A program made the translations under genes and the position numbers. Positions 35,801 through 49,400 of a stretch of 64,000 nt of DNA are shown one piece after another. Within the stretch, counting starts at the first letter, position 1. Every line of letters begins with the position of its first letter. The DNA is from Diploscapter coronatus (taxonomy: Eukaryota > Nematoda > Chromadorea > Rhabditida > Rhabditidae), in NCBI GenBank assembly GCA_964036155.1, contig OZ038423.1, positions 18,863,249 to 18,927,248 on the forward strand, given 5' to 3'. The notes beneath the pieces are model-generated. The model was not told where the DNA came from and did no database searches. It saw only the letters and a program-made list of their open reading frames with translations.

Positions 35801-37375
35801 TTGCGTCCATTTTGGTTAGTTCAGCTTTCTTTAGAAATAAATTCGGAATTCATAAATGATAAGATATTTCTTTGTAAAGCACCAACTATTGATTATTTTA
35901 AGGTGATTTATTTGAAGAATTTATTAGTTCTTAAATCGTCACAACTTTCAAATTGACGATATAGACTGATCCCTTAGCTCTATCACAAGCGTGTATAATT
36001 ATACCGTTTTACGTATTCATTCGCTTACCGAAAATAATTAAAATTGCCCCAACATATCCATCGTTGTTAAATGATATCCGACTACTTTTCGCCTAAACCA
36101 TTGCTGGAAATATGTCTGAATTGGCTGAGAATATGAGCATAGCATAATGAAAAAACTTCTCAATAAAAACTATTTTCGTGAATCGACGAAAAAGACTCGT
36201 TTCAGGGTCGAATACGTGTTCCCTCTGTGAACCAGGTTTGTTGAAGTCGAACGTAACTCCTGCAACTGTGCCTCTGGCCATGAGAGGGGGAGAAACTGCG
36301 AGGAGGAAGACGCTCAAAGCACTCAAAGCTGCCTATGGAGTCAACGATTATGTGAGCCGCTTTTGTTCCTAGAAAATGACATGATTATTTTCATTTTAGG
36401 TGCAACAGCCATCGACTTCCTGTAAAAATGACCGAGCAGCCAAACGACGCAAACTCTACGGCTCTGAGCCTCCCACCTCTGTTGTTGCTGCTGCTGGTGG
36501 TGCCAGGCCAGCGAATCCGAATGACATCTATGCCAATTGTGCTGCCAAACCTACACCTGGTTAGTTATCATCCTTAGATAATTTTAAAAATCGAATTTTT
36601 AATTTTGTTTTGTAATTCAAAACATCTGCCAGACTTTAGCAAAACCACATTTATGCTTTTTCATGTTATCTATCATCCATAATTACATTTCAGGAAATGT
36701 TCGGCCAATGACGCTCAACGAAGGCCTTTCGACGAAAATCAACTCCGAGAACAAAGGCTTTAAGTTGCTGAAGTCGATGGGCTGGCAGGAAGGGGAAGGA
36801 CTCGGAAAGGAAGGGGCTGGACGCACTGAGCCTGTATGAAGATACCATCATTGGATAACAACTAATTATAAAAGTTGCAGGTTCAAACTGCGATCAAAAA
36901 TGATCGAACTGGGTTGGGATCTGCTTCTACTTCTGCATACTCTGCAACTGGAAAAGTATCTCGCAATCAGACCAGAAAGGATATTTTGGAGATCACAAAG
37001 AAGCGATTCGAGGAGGTAAATTATGTTCTAACATAGCAATTACTTTATAAAATAGCGATATTAGTTAGTCGTTTCACCATCGAAGATATGAGAAAAATAA
37101 ATTTCCAAAATATTTATTAAAAAGCTGAATTTCACTAGTCTAGTTATTCTTGTTTCTGATGTTCGACATTATCAAAATGGTGAGATTAACATCGAAAATA
37201 AAGAACATTCGAGTTATACGAATAAAAAATATTCGAGATAACGACATAATATTACTTTTCTTTTCAAAAGATAGCATTTTGGTACTTGGTCATTAGTAAG
37301 GTTATTATTACACTTATTAAAATATTGTATTGTCAGATCAAGGAGGATGAAACGAACCGTGATGAATCGAATTAG
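32839..37375 (+). CDS. AGGF1: AGGF1-like protein (OCRE, FHA and G-patch domains)
   Basis: Fourteen exons, 32839-32895, 32973-33101, 33331-33433, 34015-34091, 34656-34757, 34805-34880, 34924-35013, 35262-35395, 35592-35814, 36206-36351, 36400-36559, 36694-36833, 36881-37015 and 37337-37375, all in phase, give 536 residues. Domain order matches animal AGGF1 (angiogenic factor with G-patch and FHA): OCRE aromatic repeats at about 38-95 (SGYMYDPNTMLFYHYET, YYYFDHDSQSYHLY); a basic stretch; acidic DDSD region; FHA at about 213-330 (VTICGGTIGSSNECDIRI, IQHGDQLQVAKATFRI); a TCSLCEPG motif then RRKTLKALKAAYGV; G-patch at about 445-480 (GFKLLKSMGWQEGEGLGKEG). OCRE and G-patch suggest a nuclear role near the splicing machinery, and the FHA domain would bind phospho-Thr partners; this is inferred from family knowledge. 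AATAAA is at 37527-37532. Confidence 0.9.
33545..33965. repeat. Dispersed repeat family 4, copy 1 (in AGGF1 intron 3)
   Basis: The ends GGAGGTACGC...TTTTTGGCTTAAGTGG and GACCTGGCTTAAGCGCTGCC...GTCTGC match, in reverse orientation, a shorter copy at 50224-50325 that lacks most of the middle. Both ends carry TGGCTTAAG. An 88-codon chance frame in the middle has no recognisable domain. Confidence 0.6.
34148..34289. repeat. Inverted-repeat element (in AGGF1 intron 4)
   Basis: The left arm TTCCCAATACTAATAGATAA continues through CCGATCAGTTACCATTAGTAGTCGAA. The reverse complement of the right arm reads TTCCAATACAGTCGGTAGCT and continues CAGTTACCATTGATAGTCGAAGAAGG. Arms are about 50 bp, separated by about 40 bp. 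Confidence 0.65.
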
Positions 37376-38934
37376 GCATCGATCACCTCTTCTTTCTATC
37401 ACAACCAGCACAATCAGAATACGCCGGACTGTTATTACGGGCCTCTCTCAGTGAAAAACTTCATTGGAATAGTTTGAAATTCGAATTATTTTATCGGTGA
37501 TATTTTAACTTTTATTCGCGGTTCAAAATAAAGCTTAAAATGAAATGGCGAAATGAATTGTTCAAGTTTCGAACTTATTATCATTTACCTGATTGTGACT
37601 CAGTGATTTGGGAGAAGAAATGGAATGACCTTGTCTTCTCCCTTCTTTCTCTTCATCGCATCTGCATATTCTTCAATCATTTCAGCACTATCTCTATTGT
37701 ATACTCGCCTTCCTCTTTCCACTTCCAGGCTAATCCTTGTTATTCGTTTCGCAATTCACGATTCGCACATTATTAGTTACGTAAGTGTGCTTCTGCTTCA
37801 TGCCTGTGTTGCCCCATTTCCTCGCAGGGATTTCCCTATCGGAGTTTGAATAGGTGTCTAAAATTCGATGCCTGCCCTTTGTGACGATAGGAATCGTCCA
37901 AAGTCCCTTCCTGCCTTATCAGTTGCCAGTTGTTTTTATCATAGATTTCTGCCATCCCCTCCCTCCCCTGTCAGTCATTTTTGGCAGATTCTCAATATCT
38001 CCACCCTCTGTTCTCCTTTCATCTCATCCCTTTGTGTGTCAATTGCCAGTAGCCGCAAGTGATAAATGACCCACTTGCCATTTCTGCTTTCTCTTTTCGC
38101 ACGTTCTTCTCCTCCTCCCTCTTTTTGCCCAAGGAATACCTAAATTTGGAGGTCATACGACCACCGCGTACTGTCTGCTTTAAGCTTTTTGCGTCACAGT
38201 TTTTGCAGGAGTTTTTCGAGTAATCGAATGAAAAACTGATTGAGGCAATAAGACAGTAAGAATGAAGTGGAATGGAGGTGGAATTTATTGGCAGATCGAT
38301 TTGTGGTATTTGCAAATTAACATGATTACGACGCAGGTGGGGGATTTCGATTTCCCTACCCCGGATGCCAATGAATTCGATCTCGCTGCCTTATCCCCGT
38401 CTTTGGACAGCCTTCCCTCAGCTTTTCCCTTTCGATGTTGCGCATCCCATCGTTTTTATCACTATCTCTCCTTCTCTAATCATCCCTTATCCACCTTCTC
38501 TCCTCTATTAGATACCTTTCTGCCCCTGCCACTTCTTTGTTTCTGTCGATTTTTTCATCATTCTGCCGTTGTCGCATCGGTGATTCGGGCAGATTTTTTG
38601 CCTCTGTCCCTCACCTCCCTGCCTATCGATTCGGAAGGGATTTTTTTTCCAGAATCGCACTGTTGCAATCCCCCACCTGTCCATAAACACTTCTGATTTC
38701 CATCTTCTTTTCAATTCTTCACCATTTCAACCATCAATTTTCCATTAGGGGTGACAATGCGAAACCGATTCTCGGATTTTTTCACTCATTTTTTGCACTA
38801 GTTACTCTGCTTTAGTGTTTGTATTTGTGAACAAAAAGTATCTTCATCGCACTTTCCATTTAAGAGACATTCCGCATAGGAATGTTGAGAGTCTTGGCAC
38901 AGTTTGAAAAGTTTCGGAAACTGAATAATGGTTA

Positions 38935-39230
38935 TATGGGTGGGTATCTCCAAGGGTCCTGACCACAAAAACAGGAAGACCCAGCCCCGCCCCTCGGCAA
39001 AGATGTAGCTATGCTAATTTGAAAGTCGGATTTGACACCCTACGGGAGGTAAAAAGAAATTTTTTCCTATAAAAGATTTTCGAATAATTAAAAAAACATA
39101 GGAATCTCCATTACATTTTCTATCTTCTGATATATGAGTCTTGTGGGGTAAGCCACAATGCTGAGGTTGGTAGGGCATCCCGAAGTTAGAGCAGGCGATT
39201 TTTCACTCTCATTTTTTGCGGAAAATGATT
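38935..39230 (-). repeat. Dispersed repeat family 2, copy 2 (reversed)
   Basis: The reverse complement contains, in order, CTTCGGGATGCCC, ATATCAGAAGAT, TTCGAAAATCT, TTTCTTTTTACCTCC, CTTTCAAATTAGCATAG and CCCACCCATAT, matching the family copies at 10915 and 39560. Confidence 0.75.
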
Positions 39231-39269
39231 TTCCCTGAAAATTTTTGAGAAATTGAGAGACATGTTTTT

Positions 39270-39420
39270 TTTTATTTTCGTGGATTTTAGCCATTCAAAT
39301 CACCATACCCATTCCATTCCATACTATGACCCGGAGGTGTCTTCATAATAGTTGCTCAGTTTTTCAGACTATCGACTGGTATATATATATATATTGTGGG
39401 ATCTAACCCTCAGAATTGAA
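39270..39420 (+). repeat. Dispersed repeat family 3, copy 2
   Basis: Matches the reverse complement of 13480-13650. It sits between two oppositely oriented family 2 copies. Confidence 0.7.
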
Positions 39421-39559
39421 GTTTTGATTTTTGAGTCAACAACTTTGGTGCAATGATAATTTTATTGGTGCTCCCCTTTTTAGAGCTTAACTTTTGGTGT
39501 ACGAGATGCAGAATTGCCTAGAGAGTTCAAAAATGGAAGAAAAAAGCGACCATCAAGTG

Positions 39560-39960
39560 CATTTTTGTCAAGAAAAACGAGATTTTCTGAAAAATAACCT
39601 TTTTGAGTCCCAATGTTGACTTCGGGACGCCCTCCCACTCTCTGCAAGTGGTTGATCCCCAATAACCTATACACTAGAAGGCGTCAAACTGTATGCTTGA
39701 TTTAATGCAGCAAAAAATTTTCTAGTAACTTCTATAATAAAAAATTTCTTTGTACCTTCTGACGCGTACCAAGTCCAAACTTCAAATTAGCACAGTCCCG
39801 CCCACAAAAGAGGGCGTGGCCAAAACATTTTTGTTTTGTGAATCGGGTTCAAAGATCCATCCACTCATGTGTTTTTTATTAGAATTCGGAATACTTTTGC
39901 AGTTGTCCGATCCGTAGTTACGGTTACTCATGGAACGTCTCCCAATCAAGTATTCCAAGT
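39560..39960 (+). repeat. Dispersed repeat family 2, copy 3
   Basis: Same orientation as copy 1 (10915). Contains GACTTCGGGACGCCC, TAACCTATACACTAGAAG, TTTCTTTGTACCTTCTGAC, AACTTCAAATTAGCACAG and GAATTCGGAATACTTTTGC. Confidence 0.75.
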
Positions 39961-40481
39961 TATTTAATCTAATTCTATGATTTTTCCAGCATCATTTGAG
40001 ATCGAACTCAAGTTATTATTGTTATGTTTTCAAGAATCTAGTATTTGGAACGAAATTTAAATGCTACAGAAATTTGATTATGCCAAATATTCCTTGCGTT
40101 ACATTGAAGTCATCGAGAAAGTAACCCATTCAAATTTCTGTAAAGCAACTCCTAATTATGCGCTAATTTCAGTATACTCAAATTGAACGCCATTTATTCT
40201 ATTTTAGCTGTAACTCTTAGAAAATGCAAAGTTTAAATGATAGCGATGATTTCAACACATTTCTAAACCGACTGATTCTTGGGTGGTAATCAATTCATCT
40301 GAATAGATGTTCATATTTCTGTCTCTGCCCAACTCGTCTCGACATAATCAGTTACTTCAAGCGAGATCAACTTGTTTTCTTGCAATCTTGTTTCTTCCCC
40401 CTTTCAGCTTCTCGTTCACTGTTCCTTTTATCGAATTTCTTGCATCACTAACTTTTCCTTCTAAATATAAATTTAAGGTCT

Positions 40482-43400
40482 ATGAAAAAGCGGCGTAATT
40501 TGCTGATATTTTTGCTATTTTTTGGTTCAAATTTAGTAAGTCCTAGAAATTTCTGACTTGACATAAGACCATCTTATTTTGAAGGTAGTCAATGCGAAGC
40601 CACAATATGAGGCCGTGCCCATAAGACAGCCTCAGCAAAGGCAGCCTTTCGTATTTCAAAGGCCACCGCGTTTGCCACCTCGGTTTCAGCCATCTCCCAG
40701 AGGATATCAGGTCGGTAATTAATCACCTGAAATGGCTGCGGCTATGACAACAGCTGATAAGTCGATCGATTGCAGCCACCTCCCAAGCCATTGACATTCG
40801 AGGCGCCCAAAAGCCATTACCAATCAGCAGCCGATGGACCGTACGAGGGCAGAATTAAACCCACAGAGTACCCCTTTGAATGACTTACTGCTAAGAAGCT
40901 TATAAAATTACAGTGCGTTTGTCACAAATACGCAATTCACTCAAGAACGGGACGACACTCGACAAATCGTAAGTTTGCATTATAAATAATGATAAAATCG
41001 ATGACACTAACATTGCACAAGCAATCGATTGCATTTAACGTTCTTCGTAAAAATCAACACCAATGCATAAACTCGAAGTAATCGCGAATGATGATCTTAG
41101 TCACTGTCCTCCTGTCTTTCTGTCAGTCTTTCAGTCTGCCAATCGGATGGATGACACAATATGACAGATATCGTTCCTCTAGTTCCACTTTTTCATGCCG
41201 CATTCACAGCCACATGCAACTTATCCGCCTTGTCCAAGGGCATTCCTATTCTTTCCTTTCTTCTCATACGAAAATCACATCCCACCCTCATCAAAATCCA
41301 TATCTCACGCGAATTCGTTAATCATGCATCACGTTTCAATCATTGGATATAGCTGAGATTGCTTTATAGGCGTTCGGAAATGAAATAGAAATTGCTGACT
41401 TTCAGAGAATGTTGCATTAGGCGTAATAAGAGTGACATAATTATGATTAAATAAATTAGCTGTTAATTCTCATGTTATTTCGAGCTTTGAATTCGTGGAT
41501 TTTATGAATGAAAGATTGGGCATTAAAATACGGCAATTTACTCAAGTAAAAATGTTCACATCGCTAGCAGTTGATCTGTTGATAAGTTCTTTTAATTCAG
41601 TGATTTATCTTGATGCAAATTTCAATTTACGAGGAACGTTAAGAGTGTGTGTACGACGGATTTTGTTCAAAGTTAGTAGAAAAGTCTATTCGAGTACGCT
41701 GATAACGAATATCATGCTGAAAAGTGCCCACCGTGCATCTGATTCTAGGATTTGGCGCTGGAGTTTTCTCTTTGAACTCACTGTTGCTGCAGCGAATAAT
41801 GACAATATCAATGCTTATTTCGCGATGTAAGCTGATTTTTGCATTTGAATTTGAATTTTGCAATGTAAAGAAAGAAGCCGATTTTTATGAAAAATCTTGA
41901 AAATAAAACATGGCAGACACTTTTCAACATGATATTCGTTATCAGCGTATTCGAATTGACTTACCTATAGATTTTGAAAAGGGTTTGTTATTAACAAACT
42001 GTTTATGTTCCTTGTTAGTGCAATTCATATCGTCCCGATTTAAATTTGTGTTATTAGTTTTATAGCGATTTCTTATTCTTCGGAAAAACTAGTCTCAATA
42101 TTCGCGCAAAATTTCGTCATTATGCAATAATTTTACGCAACTCAAAATATAATACCATTATCACTAACGAAAATGAAATTTCTTGCAAGGGAAACAATTC
42201 ACAAATAATTGACATATTATACACTGATTAATCGAGTGACCTATGAATGAAAATAATGTTTATCACAGTTCTCTCCATCAGTAAATCCTGTCGAAGAAGG
42301 GCCAGTCTTCGTTCAATCCCAACTTCCCCACCCACAAGTCCATTTGCGTGAGCACATCCGTCAGAGACTTCACGAATTGCACGCACTTCGAAGGGGTGAA
42401 CTGCCTCCTCAATCCCCTTCCAATCAGTTAACACCACCACATCACGGCCATATCGTTTTCACGGTGAGTTCTGATAACATTTTCCCTTCTACTCATTTGC
42501 ATGACACTATTCAAGCACATTTCTGAGTAAAGAAGAACAATTTTGCAACAATATTTGCCATGTCTGTTTTCAAAAGCACTTTTGATCGCATGCTGAACGC
42601 CAAATGAATTACTTCTACATTTTTGTAAGTAGTCCATAAAAGTGTCATTTTGGAAAGCAAAACCGTTTGATTTGCCGCCCGCGATTTCGCCAGCAACAAG
42701 GAAGGAATTTTCTCAACCCCCGAGAACTAAGGTTCAGAAAAGCGAAAAAAATTATTATGACGAGGAACTTTCAGGATAAACCCGATCCGAGCAGCAATAT
42801 CATCATCCACATCTATCTGAATGCCAAAGACAAACAAACACAGCATTCTGAAGCTCGAATTGGACCGTTACATAATCTATTCCAAAGAGGAACTCAGCCT
42901 AGGTTATACAATAAGTTTAAGTTAATTAAAAATTTCAACAATTCTTAGTGCACCTGGAACAATTTCAAATCCGATTGTGATTACGAAAGAATTCGATAGA
43001 GACACACTCGAATTCGTGGATGAACGGAACAATGATGCAAGCTATTCTCATTCTTTACACAATGTATGAAGGACTTTAGGCGAATGTTGAAAAGGACCCT
43101 AGTAAAATCATAGAAATCAAGGCAACAGTCAGCAGTCCTGATAAGCACCTCGTTAAATCTATCAACAAAGTTGTCGATGAACAACTCACAAAGGCTATTC
43201 CTATCGTCATGGCTAGGTAGGGTTCAAAAATTCACCAGGATCGTTCAAATTTAACTCCAAATTCTAACTTTAAACTCACGAGCATATTGACGATAGCCGA
43301 TAAACTACGACAGAATAAAACGTGCAAGAGATAGGTTAATGGAATGTTGGACTGTTTGAGTTTGCAATCGAATTTACGATAGGTCGACGATTTGATTTAA

Positions 43401-46400
43401 GAAATAATCTTCCGACTAGTTGAAATTTTGTAATATACGCACTTCGAATTTTCAAAATTAACAACAGTCTCAATTTATCGGTCTTTAATAGTAACAAGTA
43501 TGAATTCTTATTGAAATTTAAAAAAAAGAGATCAGTAAATTACAGTACAGTTCAAAATAGAATTTTATCGAATTTACTCTTATGAGTATTATTTAATGAA
43601 AGTTGATCATGTACAGTCAATTTTCGGATCATGCTATGAAGGAAAATAATTCTAGAATGAAGGACACGAAACCACCCATGGATGATGGATTACGACAGCA
43701 GCTGGAAGAAGAGCTGGTCGATACCTTGGCGAATCACCTGGCAGATGGGATGAACGAGAGCGAGCCTGTTACTGATAAGGATCTCGAACAATTGATCAGT
43801 AAGCATCTCTTCATTCGAAAATGTGAAACAACTTATTTCCAGGCGAAGGGTTCAATGAAATTGATAAACAGATCAATGCCAGTTTGCAACAAACAACGAC
43901 AACGACAAAGACACCAACTCAAACTGAACGACCTCGACAGTCTTCTATTCCGACAACATCAACGACAACGCTGCTTCCGAGGACAGCTTCCAGACAAACC
44001 ACGGCTCAATCTACAACTCGAGCAACTACGAAAAGAGTCGAAATATTCGAATCGACAACAACTCGAGGAAGGATTATTTCGATTTCTACTACATCGGCAC
44101 CGGAGCAAAGGGTTAGGGATACGATATTTTGTACTTTTTCTTTTCAAAAATCATGTTAAATTACGTGAAAATGTTTTTTTTGAATGATGCATACATATTT
44201 TAGACTGATGAACCGAATATCTGGGCTACTCAACCGACCACAACTTCTCAACGAATTTGGATCTTCGATACAACTACGCAGCGAAATATTCCGGTAACGA
44301 CACGGAGGCCAGAAAAGGAACAATTCGGGAAGAAGGTGAGTATTTTGAGAATTTACTATCTTGATAAGAAGAAGAAGAGGATTATACGTTCAGAAAATGT
44401 TCATTTGCTATTCATTTTAGATCAACTTTTGATACGAAAATTGCATTTATTGAACGAATGTGATAGTGAAAGCATGACAAGCTAGAAAAAAAAATCAATG
44501 CTTCAGGCGAGATAGAGGTTCAATGTTTCAATCTGATAACTTATATTTACGACAAAAGTGTGCATTGTCCTTTCTTTTCTCTAAAAGTATTCGTTCATTT
44601 TAGTGCATCAGTGCATGATTGAAAACTCCTTTCTGGTTTATTTATTATTATTGTATAGGAAAATAACTGTTTTAAAAAATCTAGCGATAATTACAATGCG
44701 ATCATATCAGTAGTTGCGCAATGTTTAAATGAACATTTTCGATGATTTTGGAAAATCTTCTCTAAAACAAATCAGTAAAACATCATCTTCGTGTTCAATT
44801 TTCGAAAACGTTTGATTTGCATCATCGTGAAGTCTTTGTAGTTTTGAGAAAAAATCCATGAAAACATTAATTTTCATATTGATACCTTGATCATTATCAA
44901 AAACTACGGTCAGTTTGTTTACTTCAGACTACGGTTCCAAGCAGCTCTGAAGAGGCGTCAGTCACGAAACATATCGTACCTACTACTGCACGACCATTAA
45001 GTACCTCGCGAAATACACCTTGGTGGGAGAATCCAGAGTTCACTACAACACGTCGTATAATAACAACCCGACCTACGACAAGGAGACCAACAACAACTGA
45101 ACGAGTCACTCAGCCAACGACTTCGAAGAAAATCTGGATTTTCGATACGACGACAAGAGAGCGAGCTCAGACAACAACAAGAAGGCCTGAAAAGACGCAG
45201 TTTGAGAAGAAGGTAAACTATGATGCAAAAATGGTAGATTCAAAGCAAGTTAGCGACCTATAAGTGTCGTAATGATGGAATGGGGTAATACGAAACGACG
45301 AAAAGCTTTCCTGAATTTGGCGTAATAAATTAATGACAGAGCGAAAAGAAATTGCGAGGAAGTTTGTAGGAAAGGGAAGCATTGCATATGTCATTTTTGT
45401 TACTCCTAATATTAAAAACTATTTCGCAATTTTTCATTACGACATATACAGGCTGCCAAGTAATGTGTTTACATTTTATATTTCCGAAAATAGTCACATA
45501 GAATAGTTTTAATGTTAAACCATAAAATGAGACAAAAATAGTCTAAAACGCTCCGACTCTTTGGTGAATAAATAAAATCTCCTGAAAAAATAACTATTTT
45601 CAGACTGAAATTCCAAACATCTGGAATAGTCAGCCCATGATACCTGGAATTCGAATAACAACCACCGAAGAACCAGAATCATCGAGAGAAACGCCTTGGT
45701 GGGAAAATCCGGAGTACACGACAACAAGAAGACCATCTACAGCTAGACAAACGCAAGCAGCAACTTCAACAACAAAGCAGCCTTGGTGGTTGACATCCAC
45801 GCAGCAAAGAATCACACGAACAACGCAGAGAACTACGCCTTGGTGGGAGAATCCAGAATACACAACGACCAGCAGACCGGCAACTCGACAGACCACGACG
45901 AAAGGGCAATCCTTTGCAACACTGATGCCGTCAGTTGGGAAAACATCACCTGAATCTCTTTGGCCAATGATGCACTCTGAGGAAGCGCGAAAGACAACAC
46001 CTCGACCATCATTTGCAACTGAAACCAACTACAACGGAAATCGAGTTGAAGATGATCGCAATACCAAGATTATTTACCCAAATGCAGTTCAAACATCAAG
46101 GTAATAAATGACGCAGCAAGGCAAACTGAATTGATAATCAAATTTTAGTGCCTGGCCAGAAACGACTACCACTCCGAAGATCATCATTGTCCATATTTCA
46201 ACCGAGCCGAAACAAGCCAATACTCCTACATGGCCTCCGGGAATTGGGCCAAATGAGCAAGAAGTCGATCAAACTTTATATCCGGTATAGTAGCATTAAA
46301 AAGCTAAAATGACTTCAATCTAGGCTCGTCCTGTAATTCCGATGAGAGGCGGATGGACACAAGGAAATGAACAAACTGCCAGTCACAGAATCGATACAAC

Positions 46401-49400
46401 GACAAGGTAGAAATTTTATAGAGAAATTTTCTTTAGCTGTTTATTTTTCAGTTATGATTCTCAAACAAGCACTGCTTACTCATCGATACCCGATATATCA
46501 AAGGTTGACGTGATAACTTCATCCAAAAAGGTCCCATCACGAGCTGAGACCTCGACCATATTCCCCGGGTCTTTGGAACCAAAGACACAATCCAATCCCA
46601 CAAAGACTCCAGTTTGGACATCTGGATTGCAGTCAACAACACCGAAAGTCGAACGGCCAATTTTCACGGAAGCCATCGAAATTCCAAATGGAGGTAGAGA
46701 CGGATGGCTACCAGGACAAGGACCCGATATATTCGTAAATCCCCCAACCCCTAAGGCTGTAACGAGCGTAAAAAGAACTATCGATATTTAAAGAATACAT
46801 TTCGTCATTCAGAAACCAACCAACGCAATCAATTCCGTAAGTCCTCAAGTTAATCTTGGAAGCACACCTCCATCTGTATCTGCAAAGCCTGAAGAGGATA
46901 CCTATCCGACTGGGCCTCCTGTATTCGGCAGTACACCGTCAGCGAGTTACGTCACCGGTATGATTGGTTTAAAGATCAGCTTTGCGATAAGCGTTGAGTG
47001 GAAATTCTCCGTTTTCGTAGGATTGGAAATGCAATATTGGCTATTTCAGTTTAACAAAATGACAGAGAAAAATTCCGCTAATCCCTTATTGAAAAGTTTC
47101 AGCGTCAACTCTGCCCTTCCTAACGCCGAATATCTTCACTGGCACTAATGTCGATGGAGCACCTCAGCAAATTCCCGCCGAATCTTCGACTCCTCGTGTC
47201 GTCGTCAAAACAACTTCGAAGATGAGCTTCGCTGGAGGAAACATGGCAAAAATGAGCACAGAAGATGTTGGACAGGCGCAAACGCAGAAACCAATTCCGA
47301 ATCAGAGTTTTCCCGATTCAAATAACAGCAATCTTGTAACACATCTTATGAAAAATTGAAATAGTTCGATGTTTTTAGGGAGATGATCAAGTGCTGGTCT
47401 CAGCTGCCCCTCCTCAGCCAGGCTCCATCCCCGATATTGGCACTCCTCCTCCGAATGACTACGACAATCCCTCCGATGGGTTTAGTGTCGTCACTACAAA
47501 GCCTATTCGTGTTGTTGAAGTCGAAACTGGAGATAACCAGTTCGGTTTTACATTCACAGACGTGAGTTTTTCATGAGTAGTTCGACAAAATTGATTGGAA
47601 TACGGTCTTTGCGCACCAAAGTGTATCGTTGCGCATCCAAAATCTTTGGCGTGCAACGATATACACCAGACGAAATTTAACTTATGATAGTATGACATAC
47701 ATATTGCCGTGTAATAAAATTAATAAGTGAGTGATAAAAGTGTGCGATATAATAATTTATCTAAACTTGTAACCGCCAGTGATGGAACGGAATTTCATTT
47801 GACTTAGATATTTTATGCCTTTTCGGTCCAGTTACTTGTTGTAGTGTTATCCTGTGTCTGTTGAAATTGAAAATAACTCGAGTGCATGAATTTACAATTG
47901 ATTACAGACTCATCCAACGAGTGTTGCACCTAAACAACAAACTCATCCATTCCTTGTTCCGTCTCAGTCTGGCCCGCTAGAAGGGACTATCTCTCGTCTA
48001 CCGTACTACACGTCATCCACGGTACCAGGACCAGTGTCTTCGACTTCGCAGATACCCCGAATAGTAGTGACAAAGAAGCCGCCGAGTGGGTTCGGTCAAG
48101 ACAACATTATGGGAAACAAGCACTACAAGTTATCGGAGTTATTCCCTGATCCGTCTCTCTTCATTCCGGTTCAAGGTTCCTCACATCCCGAAAATGAGCC
48201 ATCATCTTCTTCGACCCCTCGAACAGCATCACCAAGTCAAGTGGAAGATATTTCAGGTGATTTGAGTCGGTTTGGAGAAGAACAGCAATTTTCGCCGACA
48301 CCAAGACCTGCAACTCGATTTGGACAGCCGTCGCAAAGCATTAATCAACCTGTAGAATCACAGCCTCCTTTCGCAACTCCCACACCTCCAAATCAATCTG
48401 ACGAACCAACAAATGGGGTCACGCCGCCTGAAGCAAATCCACCACTCGCAACAACTCAATCAATTCCATCTCTAATTGATGCAGCTTCACATGGGGGAAG
48501 TCAGCAAGGCGAAGTGCCGGAGACGGCCACAGAGGAAACCATAATTCAAGTCGGGGGGAAATTCAATGTATGGGACTTGCCGAATGAGACAGCCATCATT
48601 AAAACCATTCCTGGAGGATTTGAACCAGATTCTTCTAATGGAAGGAATAGAATTGGTGAAACGACTTTAGGACCTCAAAGGCCCGTCATTCCATTTGGCG
48701 ACGTCGATGCCTCGAGTGAGCAGAATCGACCAGAAGAATTACTGACCTCAACCAGAACGATTCATGTGGACGATGGAGTTGCTACTGTCAGACCGCATCG
48801 ACCTGACGAAGCTGCATTTACAACAACGACTCCGCTGACTCCACCGACCACAACTCTAATTGACGAAGTACCACATGAATTCGGCCAGTCTCCATTCGAT
48901 GTTGGACCTGATTTGTTCCCTAACTCAGGAAGAGGAGAAGCTAGACCTGCCGACAGGAATGGTGGAATCAAATCGCCAAATGAGAAGCAGGACATCGACG
49001 AATTGCAGGCCCTGATTGACAGTATCCAGAAAACAACAACGCCGGAGACCTTCACATTCGTGCCCACTGTTGCAAACACCTTCTTCCACCCATTCCCAGC
49101 AGACCGAGATTTCACAATATTCACTAGCACTCAAGCACCTCACCAAACATTCACAACTCCTGTTAGACGTGTCAAGGTATAACGAAATTTTGTCTACCTA
49201 ATTATGCTAATTTTAGCCTGACCAAACTGATCACACGGAAGCCTCCCAGCCGATTACAACAGACAAAATCTCTGCTCCTTCCACTCAAGGTATTGTTTCA
49301 ATAGAATAAACTAACGACTGAATGAGAACTTGCAAGACATGTGGAAGATAGTATGCAAAGCAAAGGATTATTCATCGGAAAAATATGAAAAAAAAAACAT

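Larger units (their letters stand above)
37376..40481. other. Intergenic region upstream of the vWA/ZP gene
   Basis: No coding exon supported. The first part (37620-38700) is pyrimidine-rich on the plus strand, giving long spurious frames. A cluster of dispersed repeats lies at 38935-39960. A (TA)n run is at about 39379-39394. Confidence 0.6.
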
